Assembly (NCBI GenBank): GCA_030592465.1
Contig: JAUVJB010000058.1
Span: forward strand, 1-13,717
Source of the DNA: Bacteroidota bacterium
GTDB taxonomy: Bacteria > Bacteroidota > Bacteroidia > Bacteroidales > B39-G9
DNA: 13,717 nt
Direction of reading: 5' to 3'
In this document: positions 1 to 7,078 of the stretch, in pieces
Position numbering within the stretch: position 1 is the stretch's first letter
Layout: the number at the start of each line of letters is the position of its first letter
Notes under the pieces: model-generated
Database searches by the model: none
Told to the model about the DNA's origin: nothing
What the model saw: the letters and a program-made list of their open reading frames with translations, nothing else
Program-made: the position numbers and the translations under genes

Positions 1-87
1 AATATCAAAAGTTGTTGTTGATTATCAGTATGTTATATTTATACCGAATTTCTCAGATAATGTTTTGTGCTGAAATGCACCACAACG

Positions 88-133
88 ACTTAACAAGACA
101 CACATGTGTCTTATATCTATTATATTGTTAAAT
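88..133. repeat. Hairpin downstream of the recombinase gene
   Basis: AAGACAC (95-101) and GTGTCTT (106-112) form a perfect 7-bp inverted repeat with a 4-base loop. It is preceded directly by ACTTAAC (88-94) and followed at 127-133 by GTTAAAT, which pairs with ACTTAAC at 6 of 7 positions. There is no T-tract on the minus strand after the stem, so it is a poor intrinsic terminator for the recombinase gene ending at 157. It could be a recombination-site-like structure or chance pairing in AT-rich DNA. The rest of 1-156 shows no gene. ATTTATACCGAA near 38-49 also occurs at the right edge of the 8743-8865 element. Confidence 0.3.
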
Positions 134-156
134 TATTTCAAAGTTAATTTAAAAAA

Positions 157-1296
157 TTAAATATCCAAAATATCAATTGGATTTTTAATATCAGAAATGC
201 CTATTGTCGAAACTCTTGTATATATCTCTGTGGTTTTAGGGCTTGCATGTCCTAATAAAGATTGTATATATCTAAGATTAACGCCTTTTTCAAGTAAGTG
301 AGTTGCAAATGAATGTCTAAGTGTATGTATGGTAACATGTTTTGATATTTTAGCTTTAAATACTGCTTTTTTTAATATTTTCTGAATGCTGGTCTTACTA
401 TACGTCTCTCCTTTTGAACCCTCAAATAAATAATCTTTAGGTTTATATATTTTATAATACTCTCTTAGTATTATTAATGTTTTTTCACCCAATAAGCTAA
501 CTCTGTCTTTATTCCCTTTTGAATTTCTAACTAAAATAAGTCTTCTGTCACTTTGGATATCACTAATTTTAAGTTCTAATAATTCTGATACTCTCAGTCC
601 TGCAGAATATATTGTCATTAATATGGCTTTATGCTTTATATTTGTTATTGTTTTAAAAATATTCTGAATTTCATTTGTACTCAAAACTATTGGTAATTTT
701 TTGTCAAATCTGGGTCTATCAATATAATAATAGCAGTTAGGCAGGCATAAAACTATTTCATAATAAAATTTAATAGCATTAATTGCTTGATTTTGATAAG
801 ATTTTGAAACTTCTCTTTTAACTAAATATTTTAAATAATTTTTAATGTCATTTGCATTTATACTTAACAAATCAGAATCCCCATAATAATTAATAAACTC
901 TTCAAACATTGCAACATAAATTTTTACAGTGTTTTCACTATAGCGTAAAACTTGCAGTTTGTCTATATATTCTACCGGACATTTTCGTTTATATTTACTT
1001 TTTTTATTTTTTATTAATGTATAGTTTGGTTCGGGAATGCTCGTGTTTATTGGTTTATCTTTGAAAAAATATTTCCCGTTTATCCAAGCTACTCCTCTAA
1101 ATATTTCAAAAATATTATCTAAATTATTTTTGTTGTTTTCAATATAGCTTAATCCATATTTTTTACTCCACTTTACATTTTTTAATGTGCTTACCAATGC
1201 TCGAATTGTAGGATTATTAGGATATTCTAAACCTATCATCTTAGAATTATCTACTATTAAATGCCTGAGAGTTATCGTGCTAAATGAATTTTTCAT
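157..1296 (-). CDS. Tyrosine recombinase / site-specific integrase (XerC/D-like)
   Basis: A complete 379-residue tyrosine recombinase, a cytosolic enzyme that cuts and rejoins DNA through a covalent phosphotyrosine link. Residues about 1-80 form an extra N-terminal domain (WSKKYGLSYIENN, FRGVAWINGKYFF) of a kind I recall on Bacteroidota integrases. Residues about 115-185 are the SAM-like core-binding domain (LRYSENTVKIYVAMFEEFI). The catalytic domain shows the full set: Arg235 (SAGLRVSEL), Lys260 or Lys263 (NSKGNKDR), His324 and Arg327 (HTLRHSFATH), His350 (LLGHAS) and the nucleophile Tyr359 (TEIYTRVS). Nothing essential is missing, so it should be active. Its DNA is AT-richer than ppdK. It diverges from the zinc-finger gene at 1436 across a short gap with phased repeats. 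The long N-terminal domain and the absence of a paired xer gene or dif site argue against housekeeping XerC/D; an accessory or mobile-element integrase is more likely. Its target site is unknown. Confidence 0.93.
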   Translation of the reverse strand: MKNSFSTITLRHLIVDNSKMIGLEYPNNPTIRALVSTLKNVKWSKKYGLSYIENNKNNLDNIFEIFRGVAWINGKYFFKDKPINTSIPEPNYTLIKNKKSKYKRKCPVEYIDKLQVLRYSENTVKIYVAMFEEFINYYGDSDLLSINANDIKNYLKYLVKREVSKSYQNQAINAIKFYYEIVLCLPNCYYYIDRPRFDKKLPIVLSTNEIQNIFKTITNIKHKAILMTIYSAGLRVSELLELKISDIQSDRRLILVRNSKGNKDRVSLLGEKTLIILREYYKIYKPKDYLFEGSKGETYSKTSIQKILKKAVFKAKISKHVTIHTLRHSFATHLLEKGVNLRYIQSLLGHASPKTTEIYTRVSTIGISDIKNPIDILDI

Positions 1297-1340
1297 AATA
1301 TTTTTTTTTTATAAAGATAAAAACATTAAAAATCAAAAAC

Positions 1341-1348
1341 CAAACTTA
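1341..1348 (-). promoter_or_regulatory. Probable -7 box of the recombinase gene
   Basis: On the minus strand this reads TAAGTTTG, a full match to the Bacteroidota -7 consensus TAnnTTTG, about 45 bp before the ATG at 1296. No clear TTG lies 19-21 bp further upstream; that zone is taken up by the 11-bp repeat array. This may mean the promoter needs a bound protein. Confidence 0.4.
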
Positions 1349-1358
1349 ATTGTATTAT

Positions 1359-1391
1359 TATACGTTTATTATTCGTATAATATTCGAATAA
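1359..1391. promoter_or_regulatory. Three contiguous 11-bp CG-centred repeats, probable operator between divergent genes
   Basis: TATACGTTTAT (1359-1369), TATTCGTATAA (1370-1380) and TATTCGAATAA (1381-1391) follow one another with no gap, so the CG cores at 1363, 1374 and 1385 recur every 11 bp, one helical turn. Neighbouring units also make perfect inverted repeats: TATACG/CGTATA (1359-1364 with 1374-1379) and TTATTCG/CGAATAA (1369-1375 with 1385-1391). The array lies between the minus -7 box (1341-1348) and the plus -7 box (1397-1404), over the -33 region of both. This layout fits an operator bound on one face of the helix by a small regulator of both genes. The regulator is not identified; the zinc-finger protein is a candidate only by position. 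Confidence 0.5.
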
Positions 1392-1396
1392 ATTAT

Positions 1397-1404
1397 TATA
1401 TTTG
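1397..1404 (+). promoter_or_regulatory. Probable -7 box of the zinc-finger gene
   Basis: TATATTTG matches TAnnTTTG exactly, 31 bp before the ATG at 1436. The position 19-20 bp upstream has TTC rather than TTG and lies inside the 11-bp repeat array, so only the -7 half is well supported. Confidence 0.4.
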
Positions 1405-1435
1405 GGTTTGAAAATTCTATAAATAATCTAATATT

Positions 1436-1819
1436 ATGATTGAAAATAAAAAAAGAAGATGTCTGGAATGTAATGAGGTTATAAATGGACGGTCTGATAA
1501 AAAATTTTGCTCAGTATATTGCAAATCTTCTTATCATTACAAAAAAAATTTAGATAATAAAAATAATTTATTTGCTTCTATTGATAAATCATTAAAACAA
1601 AATAGACGAATTTTAAAAAATTATAACAAAGCAGGTAAATCAATTGTAAGAAAAGAAACGCTGATTAAAGAGGGCTTTAATCCAAAGTTTTTCACACATT
1701 ACTGGAAAGCAGCTAATAAAAATATATATTTATTTTGTTATGAATATGGATTTATGGAAAAAGTTGAACACGGTATTTCAAAATATGTCATTGTTACTTG
1801 GCAAAAATATATGAATTAA
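1436..1819 (+). CDS. Small zinc-finger protein, Bacteroidota hypothetical family
   Basis: 127 residues. The N-terminus is a four-cysteine zinc-binding motif: Cys9 and Cys12 (RCLEC), then Cys25 and Cys29 (KFCSVYC), spaced by the conserved run NGRSDKKF. This treble-clef/zinc-ribbon form (RCLEC..L.GRSDKKFCS..C) is one I recall from small uncharacterised Bacteroidota proteins. Residues about 45-75 are basic and probably helical (SLKQNRRILKNYNKAGKS). The C-terminal half (GFNPKFFTHYW ... YLFCYEYGFM) is rich in aromatics and resembles the same family. No signal peptide or membrane segment, so it should be cytosolic. Function unknown; nucleic-acid binding is a reasonable guess from the zinc motif and basic stretch. 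It is transcribed away from the recombinase gene across a shared control region and is followed by a hairpin terminator. Confidence 0.85.
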   Translation: MIENKKRRCLECNEVINGRSDKKFCSVYCKSSYHYKKNLDNKNNLFASIDKSLKQNRRILKNYNKAGKSIVRKETLIKEGFNPKFFTHYWKAANKNIYLFCYEYGFMEKVEHGISKYVIVTWQKYMN

Positions 1820-1865
1820 TTAACTTCAACTTGACTTTTTTGCGAAAAAAATCTTAAAAAAAGTG

Positions 1866-1910
1866 CCACAGATTTAATTTTTAAAAAAATTTGGAAATCT
1901 GTGGTTTTTT
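1866..1910 (+). terminator. Intrinsic terminator of the zinc-finger gene, possibly bidirectional
   Basis: CCACAGATTT (1866-1875) pairs perfectly with AAATCTGTGG (1895-1904) and is followed directly by six T residues (1905-1910), 46 bp after the stop codon. On the other strand the stem is followed after three bases by seven Ts, so it could also work against transcripts arriving from ppdK. The 19-base A/T loop is long but can itself pair in part. Confidence 0.75.
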
Positions 1911-1921
1911 GATTTTTACTA

Positions 1922-1938
1922 CTTTTCGGAGTGAACTT
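1922..1938. repeat. Single arm of the CTTTTCGGAGTGGACT repeat family
   Basis: CTTTTCGGAGTGAACTT closely matches the inverted-repeat ends of the element at 9806-9892 and, less closely, the arm at 5011-5027. Here I find no partner arm nearby, so it may be a solo remnant. Just beyond it, GCAATAAAA and TTTTATTGC (1954-1972) form a small palindrome. Confidence 0.45.
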
Positions 1939-1988
1939 ATAGGTATTATTTTGGCAATAAAATTTTTATTGCGTTAACATTTGTTTGC

Positions 1989-2022
1989 AAAAAAAGGGTA
2001 TCTCATTTTTTTAGATACCCTT
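1989..2022 (-). terminator. Intrinsic terminator of ppdK
   Basis: On the minus strand, AAGGGTATCT pairs perfectly over 10 bp with AGATACCCTT (plus positions 2013-2022 and 1994-2003) around a 9-base loop. Transcription then runs into a T-tract (plus A-run 1989-1995). It begins 26 bp after the ppdK stop codon. Confidence 0.85.
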
Positions 2023-2047
2023 GAAATTTAAAAAAATATTTATAAAT

Positions 2048-4774
2048 TTAGTTTTGTTTTATTGAAGCCTGAGCAGCAGCAAGTCTTGCAATAGGAACAC
2101 GGAATGGAGAGCAACTTACATAGTTCATCCCAACTTTATTGCAAAATTCAACTGATTCAGGGTCGCCACCATGCTCACCGCAAATACCAACACTTAAATC
2201 AGGGCGAACGCTACGACCTTTTTGAGTACCCATTTCAATTAATTGTCCAACACCTTCTTGGTCAATAGTTTGGAAAGGGTCAACTTTAAGTATGCCTTTG
2301 TCGATATATACTGGTAAGAATTTACCGGCATCGTCTCTTGAGTAACCAAAAGTCATTTGAGTAAGGTCATTAGTACCAAAAGAGAAGAATTCAGCTTTTG
2401 AAGCAACTTTATCAGCAGTTAAAGCAGCACGAGGAATTTCGATCATTGTACCAACTTTATAATCTATTTTATCGTTTCTTTCTTCAAATACTTTATTAGC
2501 TGTTTCGCGAATTATATTTTCTTGCAATTCAAATTCTTTTAAAGTACCGATTAGAGGAATCATAATTTCAGGATGAGTATTAATTCCTTTGGTTTTAAGA
2601 TTAAGAGCAGCTTCGATAATAGCACGAGCTTGCATTTCGGTAATTTCAGGATAAGTAATTCCGAGACGACAACCACGGTGACCTAACATCGGGTTAAATT
2701 CGGCTAAGCTGTCAACTTTAGCTTTTATTTTTTCAACAGAAATACCAATTTCATCGGCCATTTCCTTTTGATTTTTATCTTCGTGAGGAACAAACTCATG
2801 TAAAGGAGGATCGAGTAAACGAATTGTAACAGGGAGTTCTTTCATAGCTTCAAGAATGCCTTCAAAGTCGTTGCGTTGGATAGGTAATAATTTTTTCAAA
2901 GCTTTTCTCCTGCCTTGTTCATCATCGGCAAGAATCATTTCACGCATTGCTTTAATTCTGTCGCCTTCAAAAAACATGTGTTCTGTACGGCATAATCCGA
3001 TACCTTTAGCACCAAATTCACGAGCTACTTGAGCATCATGCGGAGTATCAGCATTAGTCCTGACATACATTCTTGTATATTTTTCGGCAAGTTGCATTAG
3101 TTTTCCGAAGCTATCGCTTAACTCAGGTTCTTTAGTGGTAATTTTATCTTGGTAAACTTCACCGAGGCTGCCGTTTAATGAAATCCAATCACCTTCTTTA
3201 TAAGTTTGCCCGTTAGTAGTTAATGTTTTTGCTTTATAATTGATAACAGCACTTCCTGCACCTGAAACACAACATTTTCCCATGCCACGTGCAACAACAG
3301 CAGCGTGAGAAGTCATGCCTCCGCGAGCAGTTAATATGCCTTGTGCTGAGTTCATACCTTTTAAATCTTCGGGTGAAGTTTCGATACGAACTAAAATAAT
3401 ATCTTTACCTTTCTCTGCCCATTGTTCGGCGTCATCAGCAAAGAAAACTATTTGACCTGTGGCTGCTCCGGGAGAAGCAGGTAAACCTTTAGCAATAATT
3501 TTTGCGTTTTTAATAGCATCATTATCAAAAACAGGATGTAATAATTCGTTAAGTTTATTAGGTTCAACTCTCAGTAGAGTTTCTTTTTCATCAATAATAC
3601 CTTGTTCAAGCATATCTATTGCTATTTTTATCATTGCACCGCCTGTACGTTTACCGTTACAAGTTTGTAAGAACCATAATTTACCGTCTTGAATGGTAAA
3701 TTCCATATCTTGCATGTCCTTGTAATGGTTTTCAAGATTTTCTTGAATTCCAAAAAGTTCTTTATATATTTTAGGCATTGTTTCTTCTAAAGAAGGGTAT
3801 TGAGAAGCTCTTTCGTCTTCAGATTTTTCAGCTAATTTAGCCCATCTTTTTGAACCTTCTAAAGTAATTTGTTGAGGAGTACGAATACCGGCAACAACAT
3901 CTTCGCCTTGAGCGTTAATTAAATATTCACCGTTAAAGAGGTTTTCACCTGTACCGGCATCTCTTGAAAAAGCAACACCTGTAGCTGAGTTATTACCCAT
4001 GTTACCAAATACCATTGCTTGAACACTTACAGCAGTACCCCATTCGGCAGGAATATTATTTAATTTTCTGTAAAGAATAGCTCTATCGTTCATCCAGCTA
4101 TCGAAAACAGCTAAAATAGAACCCCATAATTGTTCCCAAGGATTGTCAGGAAAATCATGACCGGTAACTTCTTTAACAGCTTTTTTGAATTTAGTAACTA
4201 AATTTTTTAAATCATCAACTGTAAATTCAGTATCGTTTTCAATGCCTTTTTCTTCTTTCAGCTTGTCCATAATTTCTTCAAAGGGGTCGATGTCTTCTTT
4301 TGAAGCCGGTTTCATGCCAAGAACTACATCGCCATACATCTGAACAAAACGACGATATGAATCCCATGCAAAACGAGGATTGTTAGTTCTTTTTGTTATA
4401 CCTTCAACAGCATTATCGTTTAAACCGAGATTTAATACCGTATCCATCATGCCCGGCATTGATGCTCTGGCACCTGAACGAACAGAAACTAAACAAGGAT
4501 TTTCTTTATCCCCGAATTTAGTTCCCATAATGTTTTCTATATTTTTAATACCGTCTTCTACTTCGGTTTTAATAAATTCAATAACTTTTTTACCACCTAA
4601 TTCGTTGTATTCTGTACATAATTCTGTAGTAATTGTAAAACCCGGAGGGACAGGAACACCAATCAAATTCATCTCTGCAAGGTTTGCACCTTTGCCACCG
4701 AGAAAATTTTTCATGTCAGCTTTTCCTTCTGCTTCTTTGTTTCCAAATTTGTAAACACGCTTTTTTTGTGACAT
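2048..4774 (-). CDS. ppdK: Pyruvate, phosphate dikinase
   Basis: A complete 908-residue enzyme interconverting pyruvate + ATP + phosphate with phosphoenolpyruvate + AMP + pyrophosphate in the cytosol, linking glycolysis and gluconeogenesis. The N-terminal ATP-grasp domain shows GGKGANLAEM (Lys28) and SVRSGARASMPGMMDT (Arg99). The swivelling phosphohistidine domain has GGMTSHAAVVARG with catalytic His490. The C-terminal PEP/pyruvate barrel has GLCRTEHMF, LGHRGCRLG, FGTNDLTQMTFG and GICGEHGGDP with Cys865. Aligning from memory with the Clostridium symbiosum enzyme (offset about +35), Asp356, Glu358 and Gln370 fit its ATP-site Asp321, Glu323 and Gln335. However, the place of Arg337 is Cys372 (LQTCNGKRT, where LQTRNGKRT is usual). 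Codon choice is less AT-extreme than in its neighbours, as expected for a well-expressed gene. It has its own promoter (4863-4892) and terminator. Identity is secure; the effect of Cys372 is open. Confidence 0.98.
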   Translation of the reverse strand: MSQKKRVYKFGNKEAEGKADMKNFLGGKGANLAEMNLIGVPVPPGFTITTELCTEYNELGGKKVIEFIKTEVEDGIKNIENIMGTKFGDKENPCLVSVRSGARASMPGMMDTVLNLGLNDNAVEGITKRTNNPRFAWDSYRRFVQMYGDVVLGMKPASKEDIDPFEEIMDKLKEEKGIENDTEFTVDDLKNLVTKFKKAVKEVTGHDFPDNPWEQLWGSILAVFDSWMNDRAILYRKLNNIPAEWGTAVSVQAMVFGNMGNNSATGVAFSRDAGTGENLFNGEYLINAQGEDVVAGIRTPQQITLEGSKRWAKLAEKSEDERASQYPSLEETMPKIYKELFGIQENLENHYKDMQDMEFTIQDGKLWFLQTCNGKRTGGAMIKIAIDMLEQGIIDEKETLLRVEPNKLNELLHPVFDNDAIKNAKIIAKGLPASPGAATGQIVFFADDAEQWAEKGKDIILVRIETSPEDLKGMNSAQGILTARGGMTSHAAVVARGMGKCCVSGAGSAVINYKAKTLTTNGQTYKEGDWISLNGSLGEVYQDKITTKEPELSDSFGKLMQLAEKYTRMYVRTNADTPHDAQVAREFGAKGIGLCRTEHMFFEGDRIKAMREMILADDEQGRRKALKKLLPIQRNDFEGILEAMKELPVTIRLLDPPLHEFVPHEDKNQKEMADEIGISVEKIKAKVDSLAEFNPMLGHRGCRLGITYPEITEMQARAIIEAALNLKTKGINTHPEIMIPLIGTLKEFELQENIIRETANKVFEERNDKIDYKVGTMIEIPRAALTADKVASKAEFFSFGTNDLTQMTFGYSRDDAGKFLPVYIDKGILKVDPFQTIDQEGVGQLIEMGTQKGRSVRPDLSVGICGEHGGDPESVEFCNKVGMNYVSCSPFRVPIARLAAAQASIKQN

Positions 4775-4862
4775 AATTATTATTTTTTAATTAATTATAA
4801 ATTATTTAATGCAGTTGATTTATATATCTAATATGTTTTTAACAAAAAAAATTTCAAGTTTA

Positions 4863-4892
4863 CAAAAATACGTAATAATTTTAAATTATCAA
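4863..4892 (-). promoter_or_regulatory. Promoter of ppdK (Bacteroidota sigma type)
   Basis: On the minus strand TTG (plus 4890-4892, within ATTG), a 19-bp spacer, then TATTTTTG (plus 4863-4870) match the Bacteroidota pattern of a -33 TTG/TTTG and a -7 TAnnTTTG at the preferred spacing. The implied leader before the ATG at 4774 is about 80 bases, AT-rich, with no evident structure or Shine-Dalgarno site. Confidence 0.65.
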
Positions 4893-4898
4893 TATTAA

Positions 4899-5027
4899 GA
4901 TTCCTCTGAAAAGACCTGACATGTTTGAAGTAGTAAAAAACAGTACAATTAAATTACTGATAATCTGAATAATAGAAAACATGTCAGGTCTCGGTAATTT
5001 ATAATTAAAACTTTTCGGAGAGGATTC
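4899..5027. repeat. Nested palindromic extragenic element between ppdK and pabB
   Basis: The inner arms AGACCTGACATGTTT (4912-4926) and AAACATGTCAGGTCT (4977-4991) are a perfect 15-bp inverted repeat around 50 bases. Outside them, GATTCCTCTGAAAAG (4899-4913) and CTTTTCGGAGAGGATTC (5011-5027) pair imperfectly, with one 2-base bulge and one mismatch. They resemble the ends of the 9806-9892 element. The size and nested symmetry fit a small non-autonomous element of REP or MITE type. On the minus strand the inner stem is followed by TTTTC, so it might also slow readthrough from pabB; pabB has no other obvious terminator. Confidence 0.6.
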
Positions 5028-5083
5028 AATATTTTAGTTTGTTGATTAACTTTAAAATATTTTTTTGTGTAACTTATTAGACA

Positions 5084-6451
5084 TTAGTCCTTTAAACAAT
5101 ACGTTTCGTCGTAAATTTGTTCCATATTAATAGCGGAATAAATATTTTTTGCTTTAAATATTGTTTCTTCATATTCGTCAACTGCATTTGATAATAATGT
5201 AATACCTCCTCCTACGTTAAAAGAGATGTTTTTATTGTGATAAAACAAAGTTCTTATTAAAATATTGAAATCCATATCTTGATTAAAATTTATATAACCG
5301 TAAGAACCGGTATATGGACCTCTGCCTTGTTTTTCGAGCTCTTCGATTATTTGGCAAGCTCTAATTTTAGGGCAACCTGAAATTGAACCGCCCGGGAATA
5401 AAGCTTTTACAATATCTTTGAATTTTTTTGTTGAGAGTTGTCCTTCAATATCTGAATAAAGATGATAGACATTTATTAGTTCTTTAATTTCTGGAAATTT
5501 TATCACATTTACAGAGTTGGTTGTGCAAATTTTGTTAATATCGTTACGCAAAAGGTCAACAATCATGGATAGTTCGGCTAATTCTTTTTTAGAATTCAGC
5601 AATTCGTTTATGTTTTTTTTGTTTACATCGTCATTTTTGGATTTAAAAATTGTGCCTTTTATTGGTGATGTAGTTATTTTATTGTTACTGATTTTGAAAA
5701 ATCTTTCGGGTGAAGTTGATATTAAATATTTGTTTTCGATTTTTGCAAAAACGCCAAACTCAATTGAATTGGAATGATACAGTTTGTATGCAATTTCAAT
5801 AGGTGAATATTCAGTTTTACCGGTTATCTCACGAGTTAAATTTGCTTGATATATATCGCCTTTTTTGATATAGTTTTTGATTTGATTTACGTTTTTTATA
5901 AATTCATTTTTTGAAAGACTTGATGAGATATAAGAGGTTACCTTGTTTTGTATGTTGATTTTTATTTTAGTTTTAAATAAAGGATTAAGGTCAATTTTTT
6001 TATGACTGAAAGGAAAATGAAGTTGAACAATTTTTATGTTTTCAGAATTGTTCGGGATAATAATGTAGTACTCATAAATAGAGAAATATAAATCAGGGAA
6101 AATATCTGATTTCAGGTTTTTATACAAGCCTTTTTCTTCAACTTCGTTTTTATAATCGTATGATAGATAGCCTATTAGCAAAGGAAAGTTGAGTTTGTCG
6201 TCTTTATTCAAATTTATAATATCATCAATTATTTGAAGAGGATTTGCTGAAAGGCTTTTGTTTGAGTAGCTTATAGCAGAATTATTAATATTGATAATTG
6301 GATTTAATCCGATAATATTTTTATGATTACCACTTTCAAAATCATCTGTTGTAAACAAAAAAACACCATTATATTTATCAACTGCAGTTAAAATATTTTC
6401 TAAATATATTTTTGTATTAATTTGCTTTATTTCGGTATTAATTTCCCACAT
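5084..6451 (-). CDS. pabB: Aminodeoxychorismate synthase component I (PabB)
   Basis: 455 residues of the chorismate-utilising family. It makes 4-amino-4-deoxychorismate from chorismate and ammonia, the first step to p-aminobenzoate and folate; the ammonia comes from PabA. The chorismate-binding half (about 180-445) shows KKGDIYQANLTREI, SPERFF, PIKGT with Lys265, HLYSDIEG, FPGGSISGCPKIRACQ and GGGITLLSNAVDEYEET. Lysine in PIKGT is the PabB nucleophile; anthranilate synthase (TrpE) has alanine there (PIAGT), so PabB is preferred. The N-terminal half is poorly conserved, as usual. The ATG at 6451 overlaps the end of pabA by 14 bp, so translation is probably coupled and the pair forms one operon. 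Its codons 347-434 are duplicated at 7079-7358. No pabC (lyase) is in the window. A dual TrpE role cannot be ruled out but is less likely. Confidence 0.9.
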   Translation of the reverse strand: MWEINTEIKQINTKIYLENILTAVDKYNGVFLFTTDDFESGNHKNIIGLNPIININNSAISYSNKSLSANPLQIIDDIINLNKDDKLNFPLLIGYLSYDYKNEVEEKGLYKNLKSDIFPDLYFSIYEYYIIIPNNSENIKIVQLHFPFSHKKIDLNPLFKTKIKINIQNKVTSYISSSLSKNEFIKNVNQIKNYIKKGDIYQANLTREITGKTEYSPIEIAYKLYHSNSIEFGVFAKIENKYLISTSPERFFKISNNKITTSPIKGTIFKSKNDDVNKKNINELLNSKKELAELSMIVDLLRNDINKICTTNSVNVIKFPEIKELINVYHLYSDIEGQLSTKKFKDIVKALFPGGSISGCPKIRACQIIEELEKQGRGPYTGSYGYINFNQDMDFNILIRTLFYHNKNISFNVGGGITLLSNAVDEYEETIFKAKNIYSAINMEQIYDETYCLKD

Positions 6452-7037
6452 ATATTTTGAAAAAATTATTAATAATTATATCTCCATATTGAGTTAAAAA
6501 ACTTTCGGGGTGAAATTGCAAACCAACAAAAGGTAGAGTTTTATGTTTTAATGCCATTACTGAGTTTTGGTTTTGTTCAGTTGCAAGAATTTCGAGTTCG
6601 GTTTTGTTTATGTTATTGATATCAATTTCTAAAGAATTGTAACGAGCAGCTTTAAAATTATTAGGTATCTTGTCAAAAATATTTTTGTTGAAATGATTGA
6701 TATTAACGGCAATGCCATGCTTTGCTTGTTTCGATTTTGTAACAAGAGTATTATAAAAATACCCGAGAAATTGTAATCCGAGACAAATACCAAGTGTAGG
6801 GATTTTATCAGGAATAATTTTTTTAATAAATAAATCTTTAAGTAATCCTGTCTTGTCGGGGGTCATTGGACCCGGGGAAATTATTAAAACATCGAAATCG
6901 TAAATAAATATTTGTTTATTATTGTTACGCAATATTTGATAGGTATAGTTTGGTCTTACAGATTTTATAAGATTGTATAAGTTATAAGTAAACGAATCGT
7001 AATTGTCGAAAATTAAGATTTTTTTATTCGCATTCAT
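6438..7037 (-). CDS. pabA: Aminodeoxychorismate synthase glutaminase subunit (PabA)
   Basis: 199 residues, a class I glutamine amidotransferase that releases ammonia from glutamine for PabB. Visible are IFDNYDSFTYNL (10-20), the oxyanion-loop motif SPGPMTP (54-60), the nucleophile elbow GICLGLQ with Cys85, and FHPES with His176 and Glu178, completing the Cys-His-Glu triad. Two positions differ from the common form: GICLGLQ where CLGHQ is usual, and RYNSL where RYHSL is usual. Neither is in the triad. It lies directly upstream of pabB and overlaps it, so the pair should form the heterodimer. In many bacteria one such subunit also serves anthranilate synthase; with no trp genes nearby, folate is the simpler reading. 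Confidence 0.9.
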   Translation of the reverse strand: MNANKKILIFDNYDSFTYNLYNLIKSVRPNYTYQILRNNNKQIFIYDFDVLIISPGPMTPDKTGLLKDLFIKKIIPDKIPTLGICLGLQFLGYFYNTLVTKSKQAKHGIAVNINHFNKNIFDKIPNNFKAARYNSLEIDINNINKTELEILATEQNQNSVMALKHKTLPFVGLQFHPESFLTQYGDIIINNFFKIYVGN

Positions 7038-7057
7038 ATCTAATAAATAAAAGAATA

Positions 7058-7065
7058 CAAAATTA
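7058..7065 (-). promoter_or_regulatory. Possible -7 box of the pabA-pabB operon
   Basis: TAATTTTG on the minus strand fits TAnnTTTG, 20 bp upstream of the pabA ATG (7037). There is no TTG at 19-21 bp; that position falls on the tail of the pabB fragment. If real, the fragment's arrival replaced the original upstream half of the promoter. Confidence 0.3.
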
Positions 7066-7078
7066 TAAATAATGAATT

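Noticed and set aside
1187..1411. 74-codon plus-strand ORF
   Set aside because: It overlaps the 5' end of the recombinase gene in antisense and runs across both presumed promoters; composition is that of shadow coding.
3459..4754. Plus-strand ORFs inside ppdK
   Set aside because: Antisense shadows of a strongly conserved enzyme; no domain or start context of their own.
5517..5777. Plus-strand 86-codon ORF inside pabB
   Set aside because: Antisense to conserved pabB codons; hydrophobic content arises from the complement of Lys/Asn codons.
5084..6451. Anthranilate synthase component I (TrpE) instead of PabB
   Set aside because: The PIKGT motif with Lys is the PabB signature, and there are no other trp genes nearby.
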